A stretch of DNA of 64,000 bases from the NCBI RefSeq assembly GCF_040706535.1, contig NZ_JAPDRJ010000005.1, forward strand, positions 186,001 through 250,000. The letters run 5' to 3'. Position 1 is the stretch's first letter. Every line of letters starts with the position of its first letter. Below the pieces are notes generated by a model. The model did not search any database. It saw only the letters and a list, made by a program, of their open reading frames with translations, and was not told where the DNA came from. The position numbers and the translations under genes were made by a program. Positions 32,904 through 40,682 of the stretch are shown here, one piece after another. The DNA is from Lentisalinibacter orientalis. GTDB taxonomy: Bacteria; Pseudomonadota; Gammaproteobacteria; Steroidobacterales; Woeseiaceae.

Positions 32904-33593
32904 ATGGCCGCTGAGTACGGCGCGACAGCCCGTCGCCTCGGTATCGGATCCGCATCGCTCGTCGCAGCCTTGCTGCTGGCGTACGCCATCACGCTCGCTG
33001 CCGGCTTCGCTTCGCTCGAGTCCCGTGACGAGCCAATAGGCGATCCGTATTTCACGCTGCTCGAGGTTCTGATCCTCCTGATGATGCCTGCGATGGTCCT
33101 GCTGATGGTCGCGGTTCACTCCTGGGCGCCGGCCCGGCGGAAGGCGCTCAGCCTCGCAGCGGCGATCTTCATGGCCATTGCGGCGGCGCTTACCTGCACG
33201 GTGCACTTCGCAATCCTGACTCTGAGTCGGCAGGCGGAGTTTGCGGCGCACGAGAGTCTGCCGCTCCTGCTCTCGTTCGAATGGCCTTCGCTCGCCTACG
33301 CCATCGATATTCTGGCCTGGGACGTATTCTTCGCGCTTTCCATGCTCTGTTCCGCCGGCGTGTTCACCGGGAGTCGGCTGGCGCTCTCGATCAGGACGGC
33401 GATGCTCGTCAGCGGGCTGCTTGCGTTGGCCGGACTGAGCGGCGTGATTGCCGGCGACATGGCGCTCCGCAACATCGGCATCGCGGGCTATGTGGGCGCG
33501 TTCTTCATCGTCGTGCTGCTGCTGGGCGCACTGTTTTACCGCAGCGTACCGGTGACGGCCGAGGACACGGGACGGCCCGGCGCCGAAGCTTGA
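32904..33593 (+). CDS. Uncharacterised membrane protein
   Basis: 229 residues with six or seven hydrophobic segments and no recognised motif. N-terminal helix ASLVAALLLAYAITLAAGFA, then LLEVLILLMMPAMVLLMVAVHSW. A C-terminal helix GYVGAFFIVVLLLGALFYRS precedes an acidic tail. Codon use and GC look native. Possibly an integral-membrane regulator or transporter, not determinable here. Confidence 0.6.
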   Translation: MAAEYGATARRLGIGSASLVAALLLAYAITLAAGFASLESRDEPIGDPYFTLLEVLILLMMPAMVLLMVAVHSWAPARRKALSLAAAIFMAIAAALTCTVHFAILTLSRQAEFAAHESLPLLLSFEWPSLAYAIDILAWDVFFALSMLCSAGVFTGSRLALSIRTAMLVSGLLALAGLSGVIAGDMALRNIGIAGYVGAFFIVVLLLGALFYRSVPVTAEDTGRPGAEA

Positions 33594-33658
33594 CGTCCTC
33601 CCGCAAGGTAAGCTAGGGCGTCCCGCCCCGCTGCCGGGGCCGCTCGAGGAGACACGTC

Positions 33659-34078
33659 ATGAAGATTCTGCGCGTGATTCTTGCCGTCGTCGCCGGTGTG
33701 TTCATCGGCGGACTCGTCAACATGGCGCTGGTGATGCTGGGATCGGCGATCGTGCCGGCCCCCGCAGGCGTGGATGTCACGAATACCGAGTCGGTCGCGG
33801 CATCCGCTCACCTGTTTCAGCCACGGCATTTCCTGTTTCCCTTCCTCGCGCATGCCGTCGGCACGCTGGTCGGCGCCACCGCGGCGCATCTCTTCGCCGG
33901 CAGCCACCGCAACGCGGCCGCGTGGGCCGTCGGCGCGGTGTTCTTCGCGGGCGGCATCGCGGCGGCGCGGATGATACCGGCACCGACCTGGTTCGTGGTC
34001 GCCGATCTCGTGCTGGCGTATTTCCCGATGGCGTTCGCGGCGACGAGGATCGGCAGCGCCATCAAACAGGCGGGATGA
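33659..34078 (+). CDS. Small four-helix membrane protein
   Basis: 139 residues: helix 1 ILRVILAVVAGVFIGGLVNMAL, a polar stretch with VTNTESVAASAHLFQPRHF, and three more helices (FLAHAVGTLVGATAAHLFAG, WAVGAVFFAGGIAAARM, WFVVADLVLAYFPMAFAA). No family name is certain. Preceded by GAGGAGA. The same frame stays open for 76 codons after its TGA and encodes the RDD-like remnant. Confidence 0.65.
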   Translation: MKILRVILAVVAGVFIGGLVNMALVMLGSAIVPAPAGVDVTNTESVAASAHLFQPRHFLFPFLAHAVGTLVGATAAHLFAGSHRNAAAWAVGAVFFAGGIAAARMIPAPTWFVVADLVLAYFPMAFAATRIGSAIKQAG

Positions 34079-34309
34079 CTGCACGCCGCCGCGGCCCTGC
34101 GCCGCAACGCCGCCAAGTTCGCGCCCTGGGAGTTCGGTCATACGGTGGCCCAACAGGCCGTCTATTCCGGGGAAGGCGGCTTCCCGGCCTGGGTGTGGAT
34201 GCCGGCCGCCGTGGCAGTGGCCGGGCCCGTCTGGTGGCTGGTCACGCTGTCGACCAGCGGACGCACGCCCTATGACCGATGGTCCGGCGCACGAGTGTTG
34301 CCGCGGTAA
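34079..34309 (+). pseudogene. Remnant of an RDD-family membrane protein
   Basis: Open in frame for 76 codons and then TAA, with no plausible start. It reads LRRNAAKFAPWEFGHTVAQQ, then a hydrophobic helix (AWVWMPAAVAVAGPVWWLV) and GRTPYDRWSGARVL, the last two elements of RDD-family proteins. The first RDD helices are missing. The fragment begins directly after the stop of the upstream gene. The remaining 150 bases to 34462 hold a TATACT box and a short leader. Confidence 0.5.
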
Positions 34310-34387
34310 TCGCGCTGACCGCCATTCCGCGGAGACAGACGGATCGCCCCTGATCTCCGGCAACGATCCGGCCTGCCATCAACGGGG

Positions 34388-34393
34388 TATACT
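34388..34393 (+). promoter_or_regulatory. TATACT -10 box of the 34463 gene
   Basis: TATACT 69 bases upstream of the start, with no good -35. The same TATACTCG octamer occurs before the 28970 gene (28935), and TATACTCC before the 43412 gene (43368). This suggests a common promoter type that depends on the -10. Confidence 0.4.
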
Positions 34394-34462
34394 CGGGCAC
34401 ACGGGCACCTGACCGCTCAGGCGCCGCGCAGAATAATCAACAACAAACGGGGGACTAATCCT

Positions 34463-35245
34463 ATGTATATCCGCAAGTTATCGCCGGCGGTATTGCTGGC
34501 GTTCGCCTTCGCCCTGCCGCTATCCGCGGCGGCGGACAATCACGAATCACCTCCGCCGCTGACCGATGTCTGGATCATGGTGCCGAAGCAAGGGATGGAA
34601 ACGAAGTTCGAGGCGGCTCTCAAGGCCCATGCACAGTATCGCGTGGACCAGGGCGAGTCGGCCGAGTGGACGATCTATACGCCCGTCGTCGGCGACAAGA
34701 TGAACATGTACCAGATCCGCTCCTGTTGCCACGACTATGCCGGCATCGACACGATCAACGCCGAGGCCGTGGAGAAGGGCCTGTCGGCGCACTGGAACGA
34801 GAACGTACACCAGTACGTCGACCACTATCACCACTACCTCGAGCGCAACGACTGGGAACACAGCCACATGCCGGAGGACGCCGGTCCGTTCCGCTACTAC
34901 TGGGTCACCAGCTGGAAGTGGAAAACCGGCTCGGGCCCGGGTCCGGACGACGCACGCAAGCGCTTCAGCATCATCGCGAAAGAACAGGGCTGGGCCGACG
35001 AGGATCATCAATGGCTCTGGCTGTCGCGGATCGGCGGTGAACCGACGCTGATGCTGGTTACCCCCGCGGAGAACTGGGCGGATATGGAACCGTCGGATCC
35101 GTCCTTCTACGAGTTCCTAGCCGGGAAAATGGGCTCTTCGGAGGCCGCCGACGCTCTGTTTGCCGAGTTCGAGTCGGGATTCACCGGCTCCAGCGATACG
35201 GTCTGGATGGAACGCGGTGATCTGAGTGCGTCTGCCGAGGACTGA
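34463..35245 (+). CDS. Uncharacterised exported protein, His-rich, possible duplicated ABM-like fold
   Basis: 260 residues. Sec signal LAFAFALPLSAAADN. Two similar alpha/beta units can be read: VWIMVPKQGMETKFEAALKA onward and YYWVTSWKWKTGSGPGPDDA onward. Each has strand-helix-strand spacing like dimeric alpha/beta-barrel (antibiotic-biosynthesis-monooxygenase) proteins. Between them lies a His/Asp/Tyr-rich segment VDHYHHYLERNDWEHSHMP that could bind metal or haem. Two Cys in SCCHDY may pair. Family not recognised; fold is a guess. A free-standing gene preceded by a short leader with GGGGGA. Confidence 0.55.
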   Translation: MYIRKLSPAVLLAFAFALPLSAAADNHESPPPLTDVWIMVPKQGMETKFEAALKAHAQYRVDQGESAEWTIYTPVVGDKMNMYQIRSCCHDYAGIDTINAEAVEKGLSAHWNENVHQYVDHYHHYLERNDWEHSHMPEDAGPFRYYWVTSWKWKTGSGPGPDDARKRFSIIAKEQGWADEDHQWLWLSRIGGEPTLMLVTPAENWADMEPSDPSFYEFLAGKMGSSEAADALFAEFESGFTGSSDTVWMERGDLSASAED

Positions 35246-35299
35246 TCGACCCGACTGACCAATCCACTGGCATCGCCGGGAGCCCGTACCGTGTCGTGA

Positions 35300-35539
35300 C
35301 GCAACATCACGGCAATCCACGCGGTACCGCTCCCGGCGAGTCTGCCCCGGGAGCCGCACAAGTACGAGAGCAAGGCAGCCCAGGATGCGAACCTCGACAT
35401 GCTGATCGGCTGGATCCGGGACTACACCGAACGGCAAGACGTGTTCTCCTACCACGCGCATCGGGATTTCTACGAACGCTTCGCAGGCGAGAAGCGGATG
35501 TATACCGACAACGTTCAGCGGAATGTCCCGCAACGGTAG
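35300..35539 (+). pseudogene. C-terminal remnant, unidentified
   Basis: Frame open for 79 codons between TGA 35297 and TAG 35537. It ends YESKAAQDANLDMLIGWIRD, YTERQDVFSYHAHRDFYERF, AGEKRMYTDN. This looks like the ordered end of a globular, perhaps nucleotide-kinase-like, protein. The only internal ATG (35398) would give 46 residues. No P-loop or other N-terminal part precedes it, so it is probably a decayed gene. It fills most of the 298-base gap before 35544. Confidence 0.45.
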
Positions 35540-35543
35540 GCCG

Positions 35544-35816
35544 ATGGCCATCCGACTCAGGGTGAAGGTGGTACCCGGCGCCAGCAGCGCGGGCGTCGTC
35601 GGCTGGCTGGGTCCGGTGCTCAAGGTCCGCGTGACGGCAGCGCCCGAGAAGGGCAAGGCGAATGCCGCCGTGACGGCACTGCTCGCCGCGGAGCTCGGAC
35701 TGTCCCCGGCCGGCGTCAGGATCGTGTCGGGTGGCGGCTCGCCGAACAAGGTCGTCGAGATCGAGGGGGCGAGCGAGGCGGATGTCCTGCGGCAGCTCGG
35801 CAAGGCCGGCGACTGA
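35544..35816 (+). CDS. YggU/DUF167 family protein
   Basis: 90 residues from ATG 35544. The family core is complete: KVVPGASSAGVVGWLGPVLK, RVTAAPEKGKANAAVTALLA, and ELGLSPAGVRIVSGGGSPNK with the conserved KGKANA and G-x-x-S-x-x-K segments. Small cytoplasmic protein of unknown function, common in bacteria and usually linked to yggT or proC. Here it stands next to rsgA in convergent orientation. Confidence 0.9.
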   Translation: MAIRLRVKVVPGASSAGVVGWLGPVLKVRVTAAPEKGKANAAVTALLAAELGLSPAGVRIVSGGGSPNKVVEIEGASEADVLRQLGKAGD

Positions 35817-35824
35817 GCAGCCGT

Positions 35825-36883
35825 TCAGTCGGCCTCGCCCCGTTTCCGCTTCAGCGCCGTGACCTGCCTGACCTGTTTGGCGAATTCCCGGTCACTGCGC
35901 CGAGTCTCCGCAAGCGTAGCCGTGTGGCGCGCGCTCTCGCGCTGCAGTTTTCGGTAGTTCTCCAGCCGGCGCTCGTCCAGCTGCCCGGCCGCGATCGCCT
36001 CGCGCACGGTGCAACCCGGCTCCGACCCGTGGCGGCAGTCGGCGAACCGGCATTGCCGGGCCAGCGACCCGATATCCTCGAATACGGCGCCCAGTGCATC
36101 CCCGACGTCGGCGACCTTCAGCTCTCTCATGCCCGGCACGTCGATCGCGACGCCTCCGTCCGGCAGCCGATACAGCGAACGGGAGGTGGTCGTATGACGC
36201 CCCTTCTTGTCGTCCTCACGGATGGCTGCCGTCGCCGCCACGCTCCCGCCCATGAGCGTGTTCAGTATCGTCGTCTTGCCGACACCGGATGATCCCACCA
36301 GCGCCACCGTCGTCCCCGGCTCGATCCAGGCACGGAGGTCGCCGAAGGATTCTGCGTCCAGCGCGTTCAGCGTGACGACGGGGATGCCCGCCTGCACGCT
36401 CCGGGTCCGGGCGACGTAGGAATCCGCATCCTCCGCGAGGTCCATCTTGGTCAGCACGACGACGGGCAGCACGCCGGCCTCGCCGGCGAGCGCCAGGTAG
36501 CGCTCGAGGCGTGATTCCTTGAACTCTTCGTTGCAGGAACTGACGACGAACAGGATGTCGACGTTCGCGGCGATCAGCTGCAGCTCGGCCCTCTCGCCGG
36601 CGGCGACGCGCCGGAAGAGGCTCTTGCGCTCCAGCACGCGGTCGATCCTCGATCCGCCGCCGGAGAGCACGACCCAGTCCCCGACGGTCGGCCGGTCCTC
36701 CGGTGGAGCCGACGGGTAGTCGGCGGGCAGCGGCAGCGTCTTCTCGCCGGCACCGTCCAGGACTCGCAGCACCGACCGCTGCACCTGAGAGACCCGCGCG
36801 ATGCGCCCATCCTCCAGTTCCTCCACCGTCGTCTGGACGGCGAAGAATGGGGTCAGGCCGAGGTTTCGCAATTCGCTGTTCAT
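35825..36883 (-). CDS. rsgA: Ribosome small-subunit-dependent GTPase A
   Basis: 352 residues from ATG 36883 (MNSELRNLGLTPFFAVQTTV); upstream codons in frame are antisense to the GNAT gene. Circularly permuted GTPase: N-terminal OB fold (about 30-110), G4 TKMDLAED, then G1 GSSGVGKTTILNTLMG, switch region DDKKGRHTTTSR and G3 DVPGMREL. The C-terminal zinc motif is CRFADCRHGSEPGC. Releases RbfA and checks 30S maturation. The long N-terminal OB region and TKMD instead of NKxD are family variants. Confidence 0.95.
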   Translation of the reverse strand: MNSELRNLGLTPFFAVQTTVEELEDGRIARVSQVQRSVLRVLDGAGEKTLPLPADYPSAPPEDRPTVGDWVVLSGGGSRIDRVLERKSLFRRVAAGERAELQLIAANVDILFVVSSCNEEFKESRLERYLALAGEAGVLPVVVLTKMDLAEDADSYVARTRSVQAGIPVVTLNALDAESFGDLRAWIEPGTTVALVGSSGVGKTTILNTLMGGSVAATAAIREDDKKGRHTTTSRSLYRLPDGGVAIDVPGMRELKVADVGDALGAVFEDIGSLARQCRFADCRHGSEPGCTVREAIAAGQLDERRLENYRKLQRESARHTATLAETRRSDREFAKQVRQVTALKRKRGEAD

Positions 36884-36964
36884 GGGATGTCCCGTGCTAT
36901 TGGCGGGATAATGGCGGCATATTAGCGCTTGTGCGATGCTCCCGACACACAGGCCGAGGACCCG

Positions 36965-37444
36965 ATGATCGAATTCAGAGACTTGCGCGCATCGGACCAG
37001 TCGCTCCTCTGGGACTGGCTGCACATCGCTTTGTGGGACCCGCCGCCGGCCGGCCTGCGGCCCCGCGAGGTGCTCGACGATCCCGGCGTGCGCATCTACG
37101 CCGAAGACTGGGGGCAGCCGACCGATATCGGCGCCGTCGCGGTGGTGGACGGCAGCGACGCCGGCGCCTGCTGGATGCGCGTGCTGCCCGAGGGCGTCGG
37201 CCTGGCTTCCGTCGACGACACGACGCCGCAGCTCGGCATCGCGCTCGAACCGCCGTATCAGGGCCGGGGCCTCGGTGAGCCGCTGATGCGCGAGGCACTC
37301 GGCCGCGCGTGGCGAGCGGGCCACGAGCAGGTATCCCTGACCGTGCATCCCGAGAACCCGGCCATCCCGCTCTACGAGCGCTGCGGCTTCGAGAAGGTCG
37401 AGATCCGCCGCGGCTATCACCTCATGGTCGTGACCCGGCCATGA
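36965..37444 (+). CDS. GNAT family N-acetyltransferase
   Basis: 159 residues from ATG 36965. Acetyl-CoA-binding motif A is QLGIALEPPYQGRGLGEPLM, followed by the C-terminal SLTVHPENPAIPLYERCGFE typical of GNAT enzymes. The acceptor (amine, peptide or small molecule) is unknown. Its stop overlaps a possible start of the next gene (ATGA at 37441). Confidence 0.88.
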   Translation: MIEFRDLRASDQSLLWDWLHIALWDPPPAGLRPREVLDDPGVRIYAEDWGQPTDIGAVAVVDGSDAGACWMRVLPEGVGLASVDDTTPQLGIALEPPYQGRGLGEPLMREALGRAWRAGHEQVSLTVHPENPAIPLYERCGFEKVEIRRGYHLMVVTRP

Positions 37445-37473
37445 TCACTGAACCAGCAACGGAGAATACGATC

Positions 37474-37854
37474 ATGCACAAGGGATCCTGCCTCTGCGGC
37501 GCCGTCACCTTCGAGGTGAGCGGCGAACTCGCCACGCCGGATGCCTGCCACTGCTCCCAGTGCCGCAAGCAGTCGGGCCACTACTGGGCGGCGACCGACG
37601 TCCCGAAGAGCCGTGTCACCATCCACGGCGAGGACAACCTGACCTGGTACCAGGCCTCGGAGAAGGCGCGGCGCGGCTTCTGCTCCACCTGCGGGTCGTT
37701 CCTGTTCTGGGATGCGATCGGGAAAGACGAGTTCGGCATCGCCATGGGCGCCTTCGACGGCCCGACCGGCGTGAAGCTCGGCCTGCACATTTTCGTGGCG
37801 GACAAGGGCGACTACTACGAGATCGCCGACGGCCTGCCGCAGAACCCGCAATGA
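37474..37854 (+). CDS. GFA family (CENP-V/GFA) zinc protein
   Basis: 126 residues from ATG 37474, which has GGAGA at good spacing; ATG 37441 overlapping the GNAT stop is an alternative. Zinc ligands are visible as GSCLCGAV, CHCSQCRKQSG and GFCSTCGSFLFW, the GFA pattern. The family is named for glutathione-dependent formaldehyde activation, but most members have no proven activity. Followed after five bases by a cluster of GTAG REP sequences. Confidence 0.9.
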   Translation: MHKGSCLCGAVTFEVSGELATPDACHCSQCRKQSGHYWAATDVPKSRVTIHGEDNLTWYQASEKARRGFCSTCGSFLFWDAIGKDEFGIAMGAFDGPTGVKLGLHIFVADKGDYYEIADGLPQNPQ

Positions 37855-37859
37855 CTAAT

Positions 37860-38001
37860 GTAGGAGGGCCTTCAGGCCCGAAGGCGTATCGCGCCTGAAG
37901 GCGCTCCCACAGGGTGCCTGTAGGAGGGGCTGTAGGAGGGGCTTTAGCCCCGATTCTTCTAATGGATCGGGGCTAAAGCCCCTCCTACAAGCCCCTCCTA
38001 C
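37860..38001. repeat. Cluster of GTAG REP sequences between convergent genes
   Basis: At least four heads: GTAG at 37860, 37920 and 37932, and inverted CTAC at 37985-37988 and 37998-38001. The stem AGGGGCTTTAGCCCC occurs in both orientations as a 57-base palindrome at 37932-37988. The first unit carries GGGCCTTCAGGCCC instead, so two stem variants (pair-for-pair changes) coexist. The arrangement is BIME-like and can end transcription in both directions. Confidence 0.9.
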
Positions 38002-38010
38002 GAGTCCCTC

Positions 38011-39177
38011 TTACATCGTCAGTGCCTGTTCCAGGTCTGCGATCAGGTCGTCCACGTCTTCCACGCCCACCGACAGCCGGATGAGGGTGTCGCTGATGCC
38101 CAGCGCCTCGCGCTTGTCCTTCGGTATGGAGGCGTGGGTCATGATGGCCGGGTGCTCGATCAGGCTTTCCACGCCGCCCAGGCTCTCGGCCAGGGCGAAC
38201 ACCTCGCAGCGCTCGAGGAAGCGGCGGGATTCCTCCAGGCCGCCCTTCATGAAGAAGGTGACGATGCCGCCGCCCCCGCGCATCTGCCGCGCGGCCAGCT
38301 CGTGCTGGGGATGGCTCACGAGCCCCGGGTAGACCACCTCTGCTACTTCGTCGCGGCCGACCAGCCATTCGGCGATGGCGCCCGCGTTGTCGTTGTGACG
38401 CTGCATCCTGAGTGCCAGCGTCTTCACGCCGCGGAGCGCGAGGAAGCTGTCGAACGGTCCCGCAATGGCGCCCACCGAGTTCTGCAGGTAGGCGAGGCGC
38501 TCCGCCAGCTCGTCGGTGGCGACCACGGCGATGCCGCCCACCATGTCCGAATGACCGCTCAGGTACTTGGTGACCGAGTGCACGACGATGTCGCAGCCGA
38601 GCGCGAGCGGCTGCTGGCTCCAGGGCGTGGCGAAGGTGTTGTCGGCCACCAGCAGGCAGTCATGCTCCCTGGCAATCGCCGCCACCGCCTCGATGTCCAC
38701 CAGCTTCAGCAGCGGATTGCTCGGGCTCTCCAGCCACAGCATGCGCGTCTCCGGCCGGATGGCGGCGCGGATGGCGTCGCAGTCGGTGAAGTCGACGAAA
38801 TCGAAGTCGAGATTCGCGGAGCGCTTGCGCACGCCGTCGAACAGGCGGAAGGTGCCGCCGTAAAGATCGTCCATAGCCACCACGTGGGAGCCGGCATCCA
38901 GCAGTTCCAGCACCGTGGCGATGGCTGCCATCCCCGAGGCGAACGCGAACGCGCCCGCGCCGCCCTCGAGATCCGCCATGCAGCGCTCCCAGGCCGCCCG
39001 CGTCGGGTTCTGCGTGCGCGAGTATTCGTAGCCCTGGTGCCTGCCGGGGCTCGACTGCACGTAGGTGGAGGTGGCATAGATCGGCGGCATGATGGCGCCG
39101 GTGGAGGGATCCGGCGACTGGCCGGCGTGAATGGTCCGCGTCGCGAAGCCGTATTTCAGGTTCCTGTCGCTGCTCAT
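38011..39177 (-). CDS. Cys/Met metabolism PLP enzyme (cystathionine gamma-synthase/gamma-lyase type)
   Basis: 388 residues. Opening ATRTIHAGQSPDPSTGAIMPPIYATSTY, pyridoxal loop FASGMAAIATVLELL, NTFATPWSQQPLALG and the PLP lysine in HSVTKYLSGHSD (near residue 200), with a C-terminal ESLIEHPAIMTHASIP. With CBS encoded immediately upstream (ATGA overlap), the likely reaction is cleavage of cystathionine to cysteine. Gamma-synthase cannot be excluded by eye. The stop TAA is part of a degenerate REP-like GTAAGAGGGA. Confidence 0.92.
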   Translation of the reverse strand: MSSDRNLKYGFATRTIHAGQSPDPSTGAIMPPIYATSTYVQSSPGRHQGYEYSRTQNPTRAAWERCMADLEGGAGAFAFASGMAAIATVLELLDAGSHVVAMDDLYGGTFRLFDGVRKRSANLDFDFVDFTDCDAIRAAIRPETRMLWLESPSNPLLKLVDIEAVAAIAREHDCLLVADNTFATPWSQQPLALGCDIVVHSVTKYLSGHSDMVGGIAVVATDELAERLAYLQNSVGAIAGPFDSFLALRGVKTLALRMQRHNDNAGAIAEWLVGRDEVAEVVYPGLVSHPQHELAARQMRGGGGIVTFFMKGGLEESRRFLERCEVFALAESLGGVESLIEHPAIMTHASIPKDKREALGISDTLIRLSVGVEDVDDLIADLEQALTM

Positions 39178-40553
39178 GTCGTCGCCACCTGTCCGCTCTG
39201 CTTGCGCAGGTAATTGAGTACGTCCGATCGCGTGATCAGGCCCAGGAACTCGTCGCCGTCGGTGATGGCGGCATAGGGCTGCACCTGCAGCATCGCCACC
39301 AGGTTGTCAACGCTGGTGTCCTTGTCGAGCCGGATGAAGGCGGTCTGCATGGCGTCTGCCACCGCCGCGTGCATCAGCTCCGGATGGCCGAAGACGAAGC
39401 GGATGATGTCGTCCTCGGTGAGCACGCCCACCAGCCTGCCCTCCTCCATCACCGGCAGCTGCGAGATGCCCGCGTTGCGCAGTCGGTTGTGGGCAGTGGT
39501 CACCACGTCGGACGGGCCCACCGTGATGGTGGCCTGCTCGCCGTGCAGGCGGCCGATGAGATCACGCAGGTCACCGTAATGCGGCCGGCTGATGAAGCCG
39601 TTGTCCTCCATCCAGAAATCGTTGTAGAGCTTGGAGAGATACTTGTTGCCGGTGTCGCAGGCGAAGGCGACTACGCGCTTCGGCTCGGTCTGCTCGCGGC
39701 AGTAGCGCAGCGCGGCCGCCAGCAGCGTGCCGGAGGAGGACCCCGCCAGGATGCCTTCCTGCAGCAACAGCTCCCGGGCCATGGCGAAGGATTCGGCGTC
39801 CGGGATCGTGTAGGCCGCATCCACGTCGGAGAGATCGCAGATCGACGGAATGAAGTCCTCGCCGATGCCCTCCACCAGCCAGCTGCCCTTCTCGCCCAGC
39901 TCGCCGGTCTCCACGTAGTCGGCCAGCACGGAGCCTTCGGGATCGGCCAGGATCATCTTCACGCCGGTCTCGTGCTCGCGGAAGTACTTCGACATCCCCG
40001 AGATGGTGCCGCTGGAGCCGACGCCCACCACGACGGCGTCGAGGTCGCCGTCCATCTGCTCCCAGATCTCCGGTGCCGTGGTCCGCTCGTGGGCCAGCGG
40101 GTTGTCCGGGTTGCCGAACTGGTTGATGAAGTAGGCGCCCCGCTCGTCCGCGATACGCTTGCCGAGGTCCTGGTAGTACTCCGGATGGCCCTTGCCGACG
40201 TCCGAGCGCGTGAGCACCACCTCGGCGCCCATGGCGCGCAGGTTGAAGATCTTCTCCTGACTCATCTTGTCCGGCAGCACCAGCACCAGATGATAGCCCT
40301 TCTGGGCGGCCACCAGCGCGAGCGCGATGCCCGTGTTGCCCGCCGTCGCCTCCACGATGGTGTCGCCCGGTTTCAGGTCGCCGCGATTCTCGGCCTCCTC
40401 GATCATGGAGATGCCGATGCGGTCCTTGATGGAGCCGCCGGGGTTGGCGAGTTCGAGCTTCAGGAACAGGCGGCAGGGGCCGGTGTCGAAGCGGCTCACC
40501 TCCAGCATCGGCGTGCGGCCCACCATCTCCAGCACGTTCGAATAGATTTTCAT
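39174..40553 (-). CDS. Cystathionine beta-synthase with C-terminal CBS pair
   Basis: 459 residues from ATG 40553. Catalytic PLP domain about 1-330: LANPGGSIKDRIG with the PLP Lys, EATAGNTGIALA, VGVGSSGTISGMSKY and LAGSSSGTLLAA. Two CBS motifs at about 340-455 (GPSDVVTTAHNRLRNAGISQ, QLPVMEEGRLVGVLTEDDII, YAAITDGDEFLGLITRSDVL) may bind adenosyl ligands such as SAM. Condenses serine and homocysteine to cystathionine. With the 38011 enzyme it makes a complete reverse transsulfuration path. No haem-binding N-terminal segment is present, as usual in bacteria. Confidence 0.93.
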   Translation of the reverse strand: MKIYSNVLEMVGRTPMLEVSRFDTGPCRLFLKLELANPGGSIKDRIGISMIEEAENRGDLKPGDTIVEATAGNTGIALALVAAQKGYHLVLVLPDKMSQEKIFNLRAMGAEVVLTRSDVGKGHPEYYQDLGKRIADERGAYFINQFGNPDNPLAHERTTAPEIWEQMDGDLDAVVVGVGSSGTISGMSKYFREHETGVKMILADPEGSVLADYVETGELGEKGSWLVEGIGEDFIPSICDLSDVDAAYTIPDAESFAMARELLLQEGILAGSSSGTLLAAALRYCREQTEPKRVVAFACDTGNKYLSKLYNDFWMEDNGFISRPHYGDLRDLIGRLHGEQATITVGPSDVVTTAHNRLRNAGISQLPVMEEGRLVGVLTEDDIIRFVFGHPELMHAAVADAMQTAFIRLDKDTSVDNLVAMLQVQPYAAITDGDEFLGLITRSDVLNYLRKQSGQVATT

Positions 40554-40682
40554 CAGGGCTTCCCCTTTCGGAATGGGCGCCATTCTACGCGATGAGTGCA
40601 CGGCGGCTAGCGGGCCGGGCGTCCTGCCGGTAGCATGCGCCGCCAGGCGGCAGCGCGGCGGACACCGCGCCCGGGGCGGTTC

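Noticed and set aside
33922..34275. 117-codon plus-strand frame MTARRRGPAPQRR...
   Set aside because: Arg/Gly-rich shadow; the RDD-like remnant is in another frame of the same bases.
37860..38001. Possible CRISPR array
   Set aside because: Short palindromic units in both orientations with no regular spacers or cas genes; they are REP sequences.
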